Source: Bacteroidales bacterium (GTDB lineage: Bacteria > Bacteroidota > Bacteroidia > Bacteroidales > UBA932). From it: a stretch of DNA of 43,991 nt. Shown one piece after another: positions 31,309-40,026 of the stretch. Both the position numbers and the translations under genes were made by a program. The notes beneath the pieces were generated by a model that saw only the letters and a list, made by a program, of their open reading frames with translations, did no database searches and was not told the DNA's origin. The stretch is taken from positions 1-43,991 of the forward strand of contig JAKSKO010000009.1 of the NCBI GenBank assembly GCA_024401715.1. Direction: 5' to 3'. Within the stretch, counting starts at the first letter, position 1; each line of letters starts with the position of its first letter.

Positions 31309-32523
31309 ATGATAGTACTTGTAGTAAACTGCGGCAGTTCTTCACTGAAATACCAGCTGATGGACATGAAGAACGACAACGTATATGACCTTCTTGCCAA
31401 AGGTCTGGTAGAGCGTATAGGAATGGAGGAGGGTCACCTCAAACACACTCCTACAGGCCGTGATTCATTCGAACTCACTTGCCCTATTCCGGATCATACA
31501 GCCGGCATCAAATATGTTCTTGAGGCTCTTGTAGACCCGGATCACGGCGTGCTTAAGAGTCTGGAAGACATCGAGGCTGTAGGCCACCGTGTCCTGCATG
31601 GCGGAGACAAGCTTTACCGCAGCACCCTCATCACTCCGGAGGTTGTAGACCAGATTACCGTCTGCTGTGACCTTGGTCCTCTTCATAACCCTGCAAACCT
31701 CATGGGTATTGACGCTGTAACAAAGAACCTTCCTACAGTGCCTCAGGTTGCTGTTTTCGATACAGCTTTCCACCAGACAATGCCTGATTACAACTATATC
31801 TACGGCATTCCGTACGAGTATTACGAGAAATACCGCATCCGCCGTTACGGTTTCCACGGAACATCCCACAAATATGTAAGCCAGAGAGGCGCAGAGTTTG
31901 CCGGCGTGGACCTTAATAACAGCAAGATCATCACCTGCCACCTTGGCAACGGCAGCTCCATTGCAGCTGTGGAGAACGGCAAATGCGTAATGACCTCAAT
32001 GGGCCTCACTCCGCTTGAGGGCCTTCTCATGGGTACACGTTGCGGTACCATCGATCCTATGGTTATGTGCTACCTCATGGACAAAGAGGGACTCACAAGC
32101 CAGGAGATGAACAATATCATGAACAAGAAATCCGGCCTGCTGGGTATCAGCGGCATCAGCAGCGACTGCCGTGACTGCGGTGATGCTGCAACTGCCGGCA
32201 ATCCTCGCGCAAAACTGGCTCTGAAGAAACTCAGCCACGACATCATCCAGACCATCGGCGCATATGTTGCAGAGATGAACGGTGTGGACCTTATCGTCTT
32301 CACAGGCGGTATCGGAGAGAACAACGGTCATATCCGCCGCCGCGTTTGCGACAACCTGGGTTATCTGGGTGTAAAATTCGATGCAGAGGCGAACGATTGC
32401 CGCGGCATAGAGCGCATGATTTCCGCTGCGGATTCCAAGGTGAAGGTTGCCATCATCCCTACAAATGAAGAGCTGATGATCGCACGCGACACCATGAATA
32501 TTGTAAACTCACTTAACGAATAA
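31309..32523 (+). CDS. ackA: acetate kinase
   Basis: Makes ATP and acetate from acetyl phosphate in fermentation. 404 aa. Begins MIVLVVNCGSSSLKYQL, the family signature 1, and has HRVLHGG, FHQTMP, YGFHGTSHKYVSQR (signature 2), CHLGNGSSIAAVENG, and FTGGIGENN near the end. Length is standard. Own promoter; pta follows by four bases, giving the classic pair for acetyl-CoA to acetate. Confidence 0.97.
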   Translation: MIVLVVNCGSSSLKYQLMDMKNDNVYDLLAKGLVERIGMEEGHLKHTPTGRDSFELTCPIPDHTAGIKYVLEALVDPDHGVLKSLEDIEAVGHRVLHGGDKLYRSTLITPEVVDQITVCCDLGPLHNPANLMGIDAVTKNLPTVPQVAVFDTAFHQTMPDYNYIYGIPYEYYEKYRIRRYGFHGTSHKYVSQRGAEFAGVDLNNSKIITCHLGNGSSIAAVENGKCVMTSMGLTPLEGLLMGTRCGTIDPMVMCYLMDKEGLTSQEMNNIMNKKSGLLGISGISSDCRDCGDAATAGNPRAKLALKKLSHDIIQTIGAYVAEMNGVDLIVFTGGIGENNGHIRRRVCDNLGYLGVKFDAEANDCRGIERMISAADSKVKVAIIPTNEELMIARDTMNIVNSLNE

Positions 32524-32527
32524 TACT

Positions 32528-33535
32528 ATGGCACTTATTGATCAGATTATTGCGCGTGCACAGAGCAACAAGCAGCGCATCGTGCTTCCTGAGTCTATGG
32601 AAGAGCGTACAATCAAAGCTGCAGACAAGGCTATCGCCGATAATCTTGCAGAGATTTTCCTTATCGGTAACAAAGAGGAGATTCTTGCGTATGCAAAGGA
32701 GCTTGGCCTCCAGCATATAGACAAGGCTACCATCATAGATCCTGCCACCAGCGAGAAAACAGCAGAGTATACCCAGCTTCTTTACGAGCTTCGCAAGAGC
32801 AAGGGCATGACCGAGGAGCAGGCTGCAAAACTGGTTCAGAATCCTCTTTACTTCGGCTGCCTCATCATCAAGAGCGGTGACGCAGACGGCCAGATAAGCG
32901 GTGCCCTTTCAACTACTGGCGATACACTTCGTCCGGCCCTCCAGATCATCAAATGTGCCCCTGGCATCTCATGCGTAAGCGGTGCAATGCTTCTTATCAC
33001 CGATAAGAAAGAGTATGGCGAGGATGGCGTTCTTGTTATGGGTGACGTTGCCGTTACACCTATGCCGGATGCAAATCAGCTTGCGCAGATTGCAGTTTGT
33101 ACAGCACAGACAGCGAAGAGCGTGGCAGGTTTCGCAGAGCCTAAGGTTGCAATGCTAAGCTTCTCTACAAAGGGTTCTGCAAAGCATGAGGTTGTGGACA
33201 AGGTTGTGGAGGCTACAAAGATTGCCAAAGAGCTTAATCCGGAGCTTATGATTGACGGTGAGCTTCAGGCCGATGCAGCTCTCGTTGCCAGCGTTGGCGA
33301 GAAGAAATGTCCGGGCAGCCCTATCGCAGGCCATGCAAATGTGCTTATCGCACCTTGCCTTGAGGTTGGTAACATCGGCTACAAGCTTGTTCAGCGCCTT
33401 GCCGGTGCCGATGCCATCGGTCCTATCCTCCAGGGTATTGCACGTCCTGTAAATGACCTTTCCCGCGGCTGTAGCGTTGATGATATCTACAAGATGGTAG
33501 CAATCACCGCGTGTCAAGCCATGGATGCGAAATAG
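32528..33535 (+). CDS. pta: phosphate acetyltransferase
   Basis: Converts acetyl-CoA and phosphate to acetyl phosphate. 335 aa, the short single-domain form. N-terminus RIVLPESMEERTIKAAD, then DADGQISGALSTTGDTLRPAL, DVAVTPMPDANQLAQIA, and GCSVDDIYKMVAITACQAM at the end. Four bases after ackA. Second gene of the operon; no terminator is evident before the repeat-rich region. Confidence 0.96.
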   Translation: MALIDQIIARAQSNKQRIVLPESMEERTIKAADKAIADNLAEIFLIGNKEEILAYAKELGLQHIDKATIIDPATSEKTAEYTQLLYELRKSKGMTEEQAAKLVQNPLYFGCLIIKSGDADGQISGALSTTGDTLRPALQIIKCAPGISCVSGAMLLITDKKEYGEDGVLVMGDVAVTPMPDANQLAQIAVCTAQTAKSVAGFAEPKVAMLSFSTKGSAKHEVVDKVVEATKIAKELNPELMIDGELQADAALVASVGEKKCPGSPIAGHANVLIAPCLEVGNIGYKLVQRLAGADAIGPILQGIARPVNDLSRGCSVDDIYKMVAITACQAMDAK

Positions 33536-33572
33536 CTGCCGCTATTTCGTCTATGCCTAGGGGCTCCCGGCG

Positions 33573-33730
33573 GGCTAAAGCCCTACTGCTCAGGCCGCAA
33601 GCATAAAGATGCTTGCTGTAAACACCTTCGCGACCTTAATACCCTGCGGCTCCCGACCTTTCGTATTTTACATTTTACGTTGAAGCAGTTCGACTGTTAT
33701 TACTTCTGTAAAATACACGGTCTCCGCCGG
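33573..33730. repeat. dispersed intergenic repeat, copy 2
   Basis: Shares two modules with 5026-5140: GGCTAAAGCCCT (33573-33592 segment, same orientation) and, inverted, the block GCGGCTCCCG-..-CCTTTCGTATTTT ... AAAATACACGG-..-CTCCGCCGG (33642-33730). Here the hairpin carries a longer loop insertion of about 30 bases. No gene seen between 33536 and 33935. Confidence 0.7.
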
Positions 33731-33760
33731 CGCTCTGCAGAGCGCATGATTATATGAAAT

Positions 33761-33916
33761 AATTCGGACCTGACATTCTCAAGGCCTGCGCGCCCCCGCT
33801 GCGGTAAAGGGGGAGGGGCCCGACGGAGACAAGTTATCACACAGTGATGACGCAGGAAACGTTGGGAAGGGTTGAGCCACGACCGTGGCGAATACTTGAG
33901 AAGTCAGGTCCGAATT
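33761..33916. repeat. 156-bp inverted-repeat unit
   Basis: A 23-base left arm (33761-33783) pairs with a 22-base right arm (33895-33916), one bulged A: AATTCGGACCTGAC ... CTTGAGAAGTCAGG. The 111 bases between contain further hairpins: CCCCC/GGGGG, ATCAC-ACA-GTGAT and GCCACG-AC-CGTGGC. It could be a structural RNA or a miniature mobile element; neither is recognised. Confidence 0.6.
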
Positions 33917-33935
33917 AAGTCAAATACAATATTTT

Positions 33936-35723
33936 ATGGCATCGTATTTACAGGTAGAGAATCTGTCAAAATCTTACGGACCAAAAATCCTTTTTGACGG
34001 AATCGGATTCAATATCAATGAGGGCGACAAAATCGCCCTCATTGCGCCTAATGGCACAGGCAAAACCTCTCTCATGCGTATTCTGGCAGGGGAGGATAAG
34101 AGTGACAGCGGCGGCAAGATAATGTTCCTTAGGGAGATAAGGATTGCCTTCCTCACCCAGGAATACGATTTCGATCCGGACAAGACCATGTTCCAGCAGG
34201 CCCTGGACCATGCCCATCCGCTCATATCCAAATTCACTCCCGAAGAACTGGAAGACTTCCAGCAGAGGCTGCACGAACAGCTTAGCAACTTCCTGCTTAA
34301 AGACCACAACCAGAAGATGAGCCAGCTTAGCGGCGGCGAGATCAAAAGGGTGGCCCTTGCGGAAATGCTTGCCACCAACGCGGATTTCTTCATAATGGAC
34401 GAGCCCACCAACCACCTGGACATAGACGCCATAGAATATCTGGAATCCTTCCTGAAACGCAGCCGCTGCACCCTCCTTATGGTTACCCACGACCGTTACT
34501 TCCTGGACAGGGTGTGCAACACGGTGTGGGAGATAGACCACGGGGACCTCTATACCTACAGGGGAAACTATCAGAACTTCCTGGAAAAGAGGGACGAGCG
34601 CATTGCGAACTACAATGCCCAGACAGACAAGGTGCGTAACCTGCTGCGCCGCGAACTTGAGTGGATACATGCAACGCCTTGTGCGCGCACGGGAAAGGCC
34701 CAGTACAGAATAAACGCCTTCTATGAACTGAAGGACCGCGCGGAAGCCGTGTACCGCAGCCGCCAGGTTAGCCTGGACGAGGTTCAGGGTTCCGGCCGCC
34801 TGGGCAACAAGATTATAGACTGCAGCCACCTAAGCCTGTATTACGGCAACGACTGCTATCTGAAGGACTTCAACTACAAATTCCAGCGTTGCGACAAAGT
34901 GGGCATAGTGGGCCGCAACGGCATAGGCAAAAGCTCCTTCATAAACCTTCTCACCGGCAATCTTCCGGCCGATGCGCGCGTGGAGGGCGGAATGGAGCAT
35001 GGAACATCGCTTAACATTGCATATTACCGTCAGCAGGGTATGGAATTCAATCCATCGGACACGGTGATGGACATCGTGGACGACATCCGCCTTCTGGAAC
35101 AGTTCCTTTTTCCGCGCGACATGTGGAACACCCGCATTGAAAAGCTAAGCGGCGGAGAAAAGCGCAGGCTGTATCTGCTTACAGTCCTGAAGCAGCAGCC
35201 CAATATGCTTATAATGGACGAGCCCACCAACGATCTTGATATCGTAACCCTGAATATCCTGGAAGAATACCTCAAAGAATTCAAGGGCTCGCTTATGATA
35301 GTCAGCCACGACCGCCACTTTCTGGACCGCATCGTGGACCATCTGCTTGTGTTCTGCGGCGAGGGCGTAGTGAAGGACTTCATAGGCAATTTCAGCGAAT
35401 ACCGCGCCTACATCAAGGATTATGAGGCCGAAAAGGCAGCTGCACAGAAGGCCGCCGACAAGGCAGCGGCGCTTGCCAGCGGATCGGCCGTAAAGGAGAA
35501 GACCAACACAAAGCGCAAACTCTCCTACAAGGAGCAGCGGGAACTGGAGGCCATAGAAAAACGCCTCCCCGAACTTGCGTCCGAAAAGGCGTCTCTGGAA
35601 GCTTCCATCGCCGAAGGGAAGCTGGATTATATGGCCATTCAGCAGGCATCGGAGCGTATCGGCGCCATAATTGCCGAAACCGACGATCTGGAGATGCGCT
35701 GGCTGGAACTCTCTGAAATCTAA
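33936..35723 (+). CDS. uup: ABC-F ATPase, Uup type
   Basis: 595 aa. Two ABC domains: Walker A GTGKTSLM and NGIGKSSF, signatures LSGGEIKR and LSGGEKRR, Walker B ADFFIMDEPTNHL and MLIMDEPTNDL. No membrane segment, so the ABC-F class that acts on ribosomes or branched DNA rather than transport. ELEWIHATPCARTGKAQYRI is typical of Uup, as is the C-terminal coiled coil after a linker (KLSYKEQRELEAIEKRLPEL). Start at ATG 33936. Its last four bases overlap the 3' end of the convergent pnuT. Confidence 0.92.
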   Translation: MASYLQVENLSKSYGPKILFDGIGFNINEGDKIALIAPNGTGKTSLMRILAGEDKSDSGGKIMFLREIRIAFLTQEYDFDPDKTMFQQALDHAHPLISKFTPEELEDFQQRLHEQLSNFLLKDHNQKMSQLSGGEIKRVALAEMLATNADFFIMDEPTNHLDIDAIEYLESFLKRSRCTLLMVTHDRYFLDRVCNTVWEIDHGDLYTYRGNYQNFLEKRDERIANYNAQTDKVRNLLRRELEWIHATPCARTGKAQYRINAFYELKDRAEAVYRSRQVSLDEVQGSGRLGNKIIDCSHLSLYYGNDCYLKDFNYKFQRCDKVGIVGRNGIGKSSFINLLTGNLPADARVEGGMEHGTSLNIAYYRQQGMEFNPSDTVMDIVDDIRLLEQFLFPRDMWNTRIEKLSGGEKRRLYLLTVLKQQPNMLIMDEPTNDLDIVTLNILEEYLKEFKGSLMIVSHDRHFLDRIVDHLLVFCGEGVVKDFIGNFSEYRAYIKDYEAEKAAAQKAADKAAALASGSAVKEKTNTKRKLSYKEQRELEAIEKRLPELASEKASLEASIAEGKLDYMAIQQASERIGAIIAETDDLEMRWLELSEI

Positions 35724-36313
35724 GCCATTTTCCTGGCCCAGCGGGCATAGCCGTAGAAGGCCAGAACGGTGTACACGGCATACAGGCCGGCGTAACCGTA
35801 GATTCCTTTGTAGATATACAGGCAGGTGCTTGCCGCATCCACAACGGCCCAGAACCACCATTGCTCTATCCATTTGCGGGACAGCATCACCATGGCCACA
35901 ATGCTTAGTGTTGTGGTGAAACTGTCGGCGTTGGGCACGGTGCTGTTGGTGAAGCTCACAAGTATCCAGCGTATGGCAAAGAATATCACCACGCAGGCGG
36001 CCGCAATCCATGGCCAGGCCTTTGCCGGAGTCTTTGTTATAGGCAGTTCCGTCTGTTTGCCCTTATCGGCTTTGCCGCCCCATTTCCAGGCCCAGAAGCC
36101 GTAGATGGCAATAATCACATAGTAGATGTCTATGCCGAAATCGGCATACAGCCCGGCCCTGAAATATACGAACAGCGATATCACCGGCATGATGATGCTG
36201 CTTAGCCACATCCAGCTGCTGGCCTTTATCTCCTGCACCAGGTATACCACTCCGATTACCGTTCCCAGAATCTGCAGCGGGTTCTCTGTGATATATGCCA
36301 GAATGCTTTCCAT
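35720..36313 (-). CDS. pnuT: PnuT-type thiamine transporter (PnuC family)
   Basis: A 197-aa membrane protein of the PnuC family (seven or so helices: ILGTVIGVVYLVQEIKASSWMWL, YYVIIAIYGFWAWKWG, IEQWWFWAVVDAAS, YTVLAFYGYARW). PnuC moves nicotinamide riboside by facilitated diffusion, but PnuC-family members placed under TPP riboswitches behind a TonB receptor are thiamine transporters (PnuT). Here it is the second gene after a TPP-riboswitch-controlled receptor, whose stop overlaps its ATG (TAATG). The inner-membrane step of thiamine import is therefore inferred. Confidence 0.85.
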   Translation of the reverse strand: MESILAYITENPLQILGTVIGVVYLVQEIKASSWMWLSSIIMPVISLFVYFRAGLYADFGIDIYYVIIAIYGFWAWKWGGKADKGKQTELPITKTPAKAWPWIAAACVVIFFAIRWILVSFTNSTVPNADSFTTTLSIVAMVMLSRKWIEQWWFWAVVDAASTCLYIYKGIYGYAGLYAVYTVLAFYGYARWARKMA

Positions 36314-38790
36314 TAGAAATGAAGTGCTATGCTGCCCATGCAGGTGAAGCCTGCGGCAGGGATGAAACCAATCTGGGTGTAGCGGTTCTCGTTGGTGTGG
36401 CCATAGCTGCCGGCAACAGCTGAATATACCCAGCCGCTCTGTGCGTAATGGCTGTTGAAGATATTGCCGAATGTGAGGCCGAAGTCCACGCTCCTGATGC
36501 CTTTCTTCAGAACTTCAAGCGTGTATCCCAGTTTGATGTCTGTGAAAGTGTAGCCCGGGAGGCTGCGCTCCAGGTTCTGGGTGTTGTCCAGATACTGGCG
36601 GCCCACATAGCTTGTGTGCCATGATGCGCTTGCGCCCTTCAGGAAGCGGAAGGTGGCCTCCACGTTTGCAACTACCGATGGCGAGAAGGCCAGGGTGCTG
36701 CTGTTATATTTGAACGAGATTGTCTCGCTGCCGTCAAAAGGCTGTCCGTTCACGTTTTTGCCGCCGTTCCAGTCGTTGCCTTCCCAGTTGTCCCAGTCTT
36801 CCACAATCTCTGTGAAATCCAGGATGCGGTTGCGGCTTAGGGCAAGGTTACCGTCAATGGTGAACCATTTCACAGGGGTGTAGGCAGCCGCAAGCTCGAT
36901 ACCCATGCGGTATGATCTAGCAATGTTGGTGGTGAGGGCTTCTCCGATGTCGCTAACAAGGCCTGTCTGCACAAACTGGTTCTTGTAATCCATATAGTAG
37001 AGGGTGACACCTGCCTCCACCTTTCTGCCGGTGTAGGTGTAACCGGCCTCATAGTCCAGCAGCATCTCCGGTTTAGGTGCAGGGTAGCTGCCGTTGTCGG
37101 TGAAGTTGTTGCGCTCCGGCTCGCGGTTGCTCATTGCAAAAGATGCAAAGGCGTTATGGCCGCCCATGTGGAAGCTTACGCCGGCCTTAGGGTTCACAAA
37201 ATTGTAGTTCTGGTCTATGTTCAGGCTCTGGTTAACCCACGGACCTGTCTTGCTGCTGCCGCCCTCTTTCTTCACGAATTTGTCGTTGATGCCCCAGGTC
37301 TTGAAGTGCACGAAACGGTACTGCACATCGGCAAAGGCGCTAAGGAACGAAGTGAAGTTATATGTGAGTTTGGCGTATGCGCTGATGTCTGTCTTTACCG
37401 CATCAGAGTTGTAGTACTGCAGCTTGCTGTTCTTGGCGTCATACCACGCGGTTGTCTGCGGCAGGGCAGTCTGAACCTCGCTGTTGGCAATGTATGTAAG
37501 GTAGCCGAAGTGGTTGCCGTTGAAATTCTGGGCGTTTGCGCCTATGATAAGGTCCACCTTGTCTTTGGTGTACTGCACGTTTGCAATGGCGCCGTATGTG
37601 TGCTGGCTCAGGCCTTTCTGGCGTACAAAATCGGTGACGGTCTTGCCCTTGGCGTTCCAGATGTCCTGGATGCCGAATTTCTTCAGCTTGTTGTCAGGAC
37701 GGAACTCGTCGTAGTAGCCGTAGCCGTAGGTGTAGTGCAGCGAAGCGTTGAACTTCCACCAGTCATTGATCTTCCATGCCAGAGAAAGGATGTTGTGGTC
37801 CTGCAGGAAGTTATCCGTGGTCTGCCTCCAGAAGCTGCCGTCGTTCATCTTGTAGCGTTCTGTCACATAATTGCCGTTTGCGTCTTTTTTGAAAGAGCCG
37901 TTCTCGTCATACACAAGGCGCTCGTAAAGGTTGTTGAAGCGGCCCAGACCTGCCTTATACATGTCGGCATAGGTTCTGATGCCGGTTTTGTCTCCGTATG
38001 TGCCGTCAAAGATGCTTAGGGCGTTGTCGCCGGTGACCACACCGTGCCATGCCTGTGCTGTTTTCTCCACGTTGCCTATATTACGGTAGCGTATCACAAG
38101 ATTGTCATTGGCAAGGATATGAAGGCCAAGCATCCAGTTGCCTCCGTTGCCACCGGTTCCGTGCACATAACCGTCTGTCCTTGAAAAGGCCGCGCCACCG
38201 TCAATAATAAGGTGTTTGCCGATGAGGCCGCTATTGAAAGAGACGGTGGTCTTTGCGCTGTTGTACGAGCCGTAGCTTACGCTGAAATCGGCCGATGGCG
38301 CAAAGGACGGAGTTTTGGTACTTAGGGCAACAGTGCCGCCGAAGGCACCGTCACCGTTGCTGGAAGAGCCAACGCCACGCTGGATCTGCACTCCGCCAAG
38401 AAGGCTGGCATAACTGTTCATATTGGCCCAGAAGACGCACTGATCCTCCGGAGAGTTGAGAGGCACGCCATCAAGAGTTACATTGATGCGGCTGTCGCCC
38501 GCACCCCTTATTCTAAGGTAAGAGGTTCCTGTTCCCAGACCATTCTCACCCCAGGCCACAACGCCGGGAGTCTTGGTGAACAGATAGGGGAGTTCCTTTA
38601 CATCCTTGCTGAATTCCTTCAGCTGTTTCTTGCTGATCTCGCTTATTGCAAAAGGAGCGTTAGCCGGTGCTTTCGCAGCGGTTACGATAGATTCGCTAAG
38701 TTTGTAGACCATTGTTGAGTCTTGGGCTTTGCCCGATGCAGCCATGCCCACGAACAGGGCAAGCGCAAAATAGAATTTTGCTTTTCTCAT
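36313..38790 (-). CDS. TonB-dependent receptor, probably for thiamine
   Basis: 825 aa. Signal peptide (KFYFALALFVGMAASGKAQ), plug domain (KELPYLFTKTPGVVAWGENG, RINVTLDGVPLNSPEDQ, GGVQIQRGVGSSSNG), then an outer-membrane barrel ending in F (SIALHF). No N-terminal CarboxypepD_reg domain, so it is of the non-Sus, vitamin/metal type. The TPP riboswitch directly before its start and pnuT behind it identify thiamine or a phosphorylated form as the substrate; this is inference from regulation. Energised by TonB/ExbBD elsewhere. Confidence 0.92.
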   Translation of the reverse strand: MRKAKFYFALALFVGMAASGKAQDSTMVYKLSESIVTAAKAPANAPFAISEISKKQLKEFSKDVKELPYLFTKTPGVVAWGENGLGTGTSYLRIRGAGDSRINVTLDGVPLNSPEDQCVFWANMNSYASLLGGVQIQRGVGSSSNGDGAFGGTVALSTKTPSFAPSADFSVSYGSYNSAKTTVSFNSGLIGKHLIIDGGAAFSRTDGYVHGTGGNGGNWMLGLHILANDNLVIRYRNIGNVEKTAQAWHGVVTGDNALSIFDGTYGDKTGIRTYADMYKAGLGRFNNLYERLVYDENGSFKKDANGNYVTERYKMNDGSFWRQTTDNFLQDHNILSLAWKINDWWKFNASLHYTYGYGYYDEFRPDNKLKKFGIQDIWNAKGKTVTDFVRQKGLSQHTYGAIANVQYTKDKVDLIIGANAQNFNGNHFGYLTYIANSEVQTALPQTTAWYDAKNSKLQYYNSDAVKTDISAYAKLTYNFTSFLSAFADVQYRFVHFKTWGINDKFVKKEGGSSKTGPWVNQSLNIDQNYNFVNPKAGVSFHMGGHNAFASFAMSNREPERNNFTDNGSYPAPKPEMLLDYEAGYTYTGRKVEAGVTLYYMDYKNQFVQTGLVSDIGEALTTNIARSYRMGIELAAAYTPVKWFTIDGNLALSRNRILDFTEIVEDWDNWEGNDWNGGKNVNGQPFDGSETISFKYNSSTLAFSPSVVANVEATFRFLKGASASWHTSYVGRQYLDNTQNLERSLPGYTFTDIKLGYTLEVLKKGIRSVDFGLTFGNIFNSHYAQSGWVYSAVAGSYGHTNENRYTQIGFIPAAGFTCMGSIALHF

Positions 38791-38866
38791 GATTCCTACG
38801 CCGGTATTATCCGTTTCAGGTTCCAGGGTATTATCTCAGCCTAGCACTCTTTGGACACCCGCCGCA
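38791..38866 (-). promoter_or_regulatory. TPP riboswitch (THI box)
   Basis: Minus strand, directly before the receptor ATG. The conserved elements are in order: GGGTGTCC, then GGCTGAGAT, ATACCC, GAACCTGA, CGGATAATACCGGCG and AGGAAT. The aptamer's 3' end touches the start codon, so control is probably by blocking translation initiation when TPP is bound. Confidence 0.93.
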
Positions 38867-38901
38867 GAGCTTTCAGCACCCCTTCTATGTTAATAATCGT
38901 G

Positions 38902-38909
38902 CAAATATA
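38902..38909 (-). promoter_or_regulatory. -7 box of the thiamine operon
   Basis: Minus strand TATATTTG; start near 38895, just upstream of the TPP aptamer. No clear -33. Confidence 0.6.
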
Positions 38910-38933
38910 GCATATAAATTCGGATTTATCCAT

Positions 38934-38941
38934 TATCTTTG
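38934..38941 (+). promoter_or_regulatory. -7 box of thiL
   Basis: TATCTTTG, five bases before the thiL ATG, so the transcript would be almost leaderless. No -33 motif visible. Confidence 0.5.
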
Positions 38942-38946
38942 ATGTT

Positions 38947-39942
38947 ATGAATGAAACACAGAAACTTGGGGAGTTCGGTCTGATAGAACTCATTAAAGAT
39001 AATTTCAAGGCGCCTGAAGGGGTGATTGGCATTGGCGACGACTGTGCCGTCATTCCGCAGGAAAGCGGCCTGGAGACCGTTGTAAGCACGGATATGCTTA
39101 TTGAAGGCGTGCATTTTCTGCGCGAGGACATCACCCCGTTCCAGCTGGGATGGAAAAGCGCGGCCGTAAATTTCAGCGACATTGCGGCCATGGGAGCCCT
39201 TCCCGTTGGCTCTTTCCTTGCCATAGCCCTGCCGGAATTTGACGGCGACAGGGACGAATGGGCATCGGAGTTCATACGCGGATACAAGCTGATTTCGGAC
39301 CGATACGAGTTTCCTCTGCTTGGCGGAGACACCACCTCTTCAAAGGGGGGCATCAGCATATGCGTCACGGTTATGGGCAAATGCGACAAGGGTAGGGCGA
39401 AACTTCGCAGCGCCGCCAAAGCTGGCCAGCTGATATGCGTCACCGGCACACTTGGAGATTCCGCACTGGGCCTTGATGCAATCCTTAGGCGAAATGCCGG
39501 CGATCAGGACCTGCCTTTTGCGGCCGATAACCTCATAGAACGCCACTACAAGCCTGTTCCACGCATAAACGAGGGTCTTGTGCTGGTGGATACCGACGGC
39601 GTTGGAGCCATGATGGATATTTCCGACGGCGTGGCTTCGGACCTGCGTCACATTCTGGAGGAATCGCACTGCGATGCCGCTGTGGATATGAGCCGCCTGC
39701 CCCTGTCCATGGAGTCTTTCGCCTATTGCCAGCGCCTTAGGCTGCCGGCTGAAAAGTTTGCCGTCTGTGGGGGAGAGGACTATGAACTTCTTTTCACAGT
39801 GGACCCCGATGCAGAGCCGGATCTGGATGTTCCCCACACTGTCATAGGCCGCATCCTGCCGTATTCGGAGGGCACAATCCACTGGGAAAACGTCCCGGAA
39901 TCCCTGGATGCTTCCACCCTTGAGGGCTTCCGTCATTTTTAA
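38947..39942 (+). CDS. thiL: thiamine-monophosphate kinase
   Basis: Phosphorylates thiamine monophosphate to TPP, the final step of the pathway. 331 aa, normal length. Motifs: GIGDDCAVIP, STDMLIEGVHFL, SAAVNFSDIAAMGALP, LLGGDTTSSKGG, MMDISDGVASDL and GGEDYELLFTV. ATP and metal sites of the PurM/ThiL fold are intact. Divergent from the riboswitch-controlled thiamine uptake operon, so import and activation are neighbours; thiL itself has no visible riboswitch. Confidence 0.95.
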   Translation: MNETQKLGEFGLIELIKDNFKAPEGVIGIGDDCAVIPQESGLETVVSTDMLIEGVHFLREDITPFQLGWKSAAVNFSDIAAMGALPVGSFLAIALPEFDGDRDEWASEFIRGYKLISDRYEFPLLGGDTTSSKGGISICVTVMGKCDKGRAKLRSAAKAGQLICVTGTLGDSALGLDAILRRNAGDQDLPFAADNLIERHYKPVPRINEGLVLVDTDGVGAMMDISDGVASDLRHILEESHCDAAVDMSRLPLSMESFAYCQRLRLPAEKFAVCGGEDYELLFTVDPDAEPDLDVPHTVIGRILPYSEGTIHWENVPESLDASTLEGFRHF

Positions 39943-39979
39943 GAAATTGCCCCAAATTCCGCTTTTCCGGAAAAAGTTG

Positions 39980-39987
39980 TATATTTG
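39980..39987 (+). promoter_or_regulatory. -7 box of the queuosine operon
   Basis: TATATTTG; predicted start about 39993, the first base of the pseudoknot below. Confidence 0.6.
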
Positions 39988-39992
39988 CAACC

Positions 39993-40023
39993 GAGTGTGC
40001 TTGTTAACCACTTTAAAAACAAG
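39993..40023 (+). promoter_or_regulatory. candidate preQ1-I riboswitch
   Basis: An H-type pseudoknot fits exactly. P1 is GAGTG (39993-39997) with CACTT (40009-40013). The 11-base loop ends in AAC and includes CTTGTT (40000-40005), which pairs with AACAAG (40018-40023) as P2. The intervening tail is A-rich. This is the layout of class I preQ1 aptamers, and the tail AAAACAAG resembles that of the known thermophile aptamer. It ends three bases before the ATG of a queuosine-precursor transporter. No exact consensus match was tested. Confidence 0.45.
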
Positions 40024-40026
40024 AAA

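Noticed and set aside
33761-33916. SRP RNA, RNase P RNA or tmRNA
   Set aside because: None of the conserved cores of these RNAs is present, and the size and branching do not fit.
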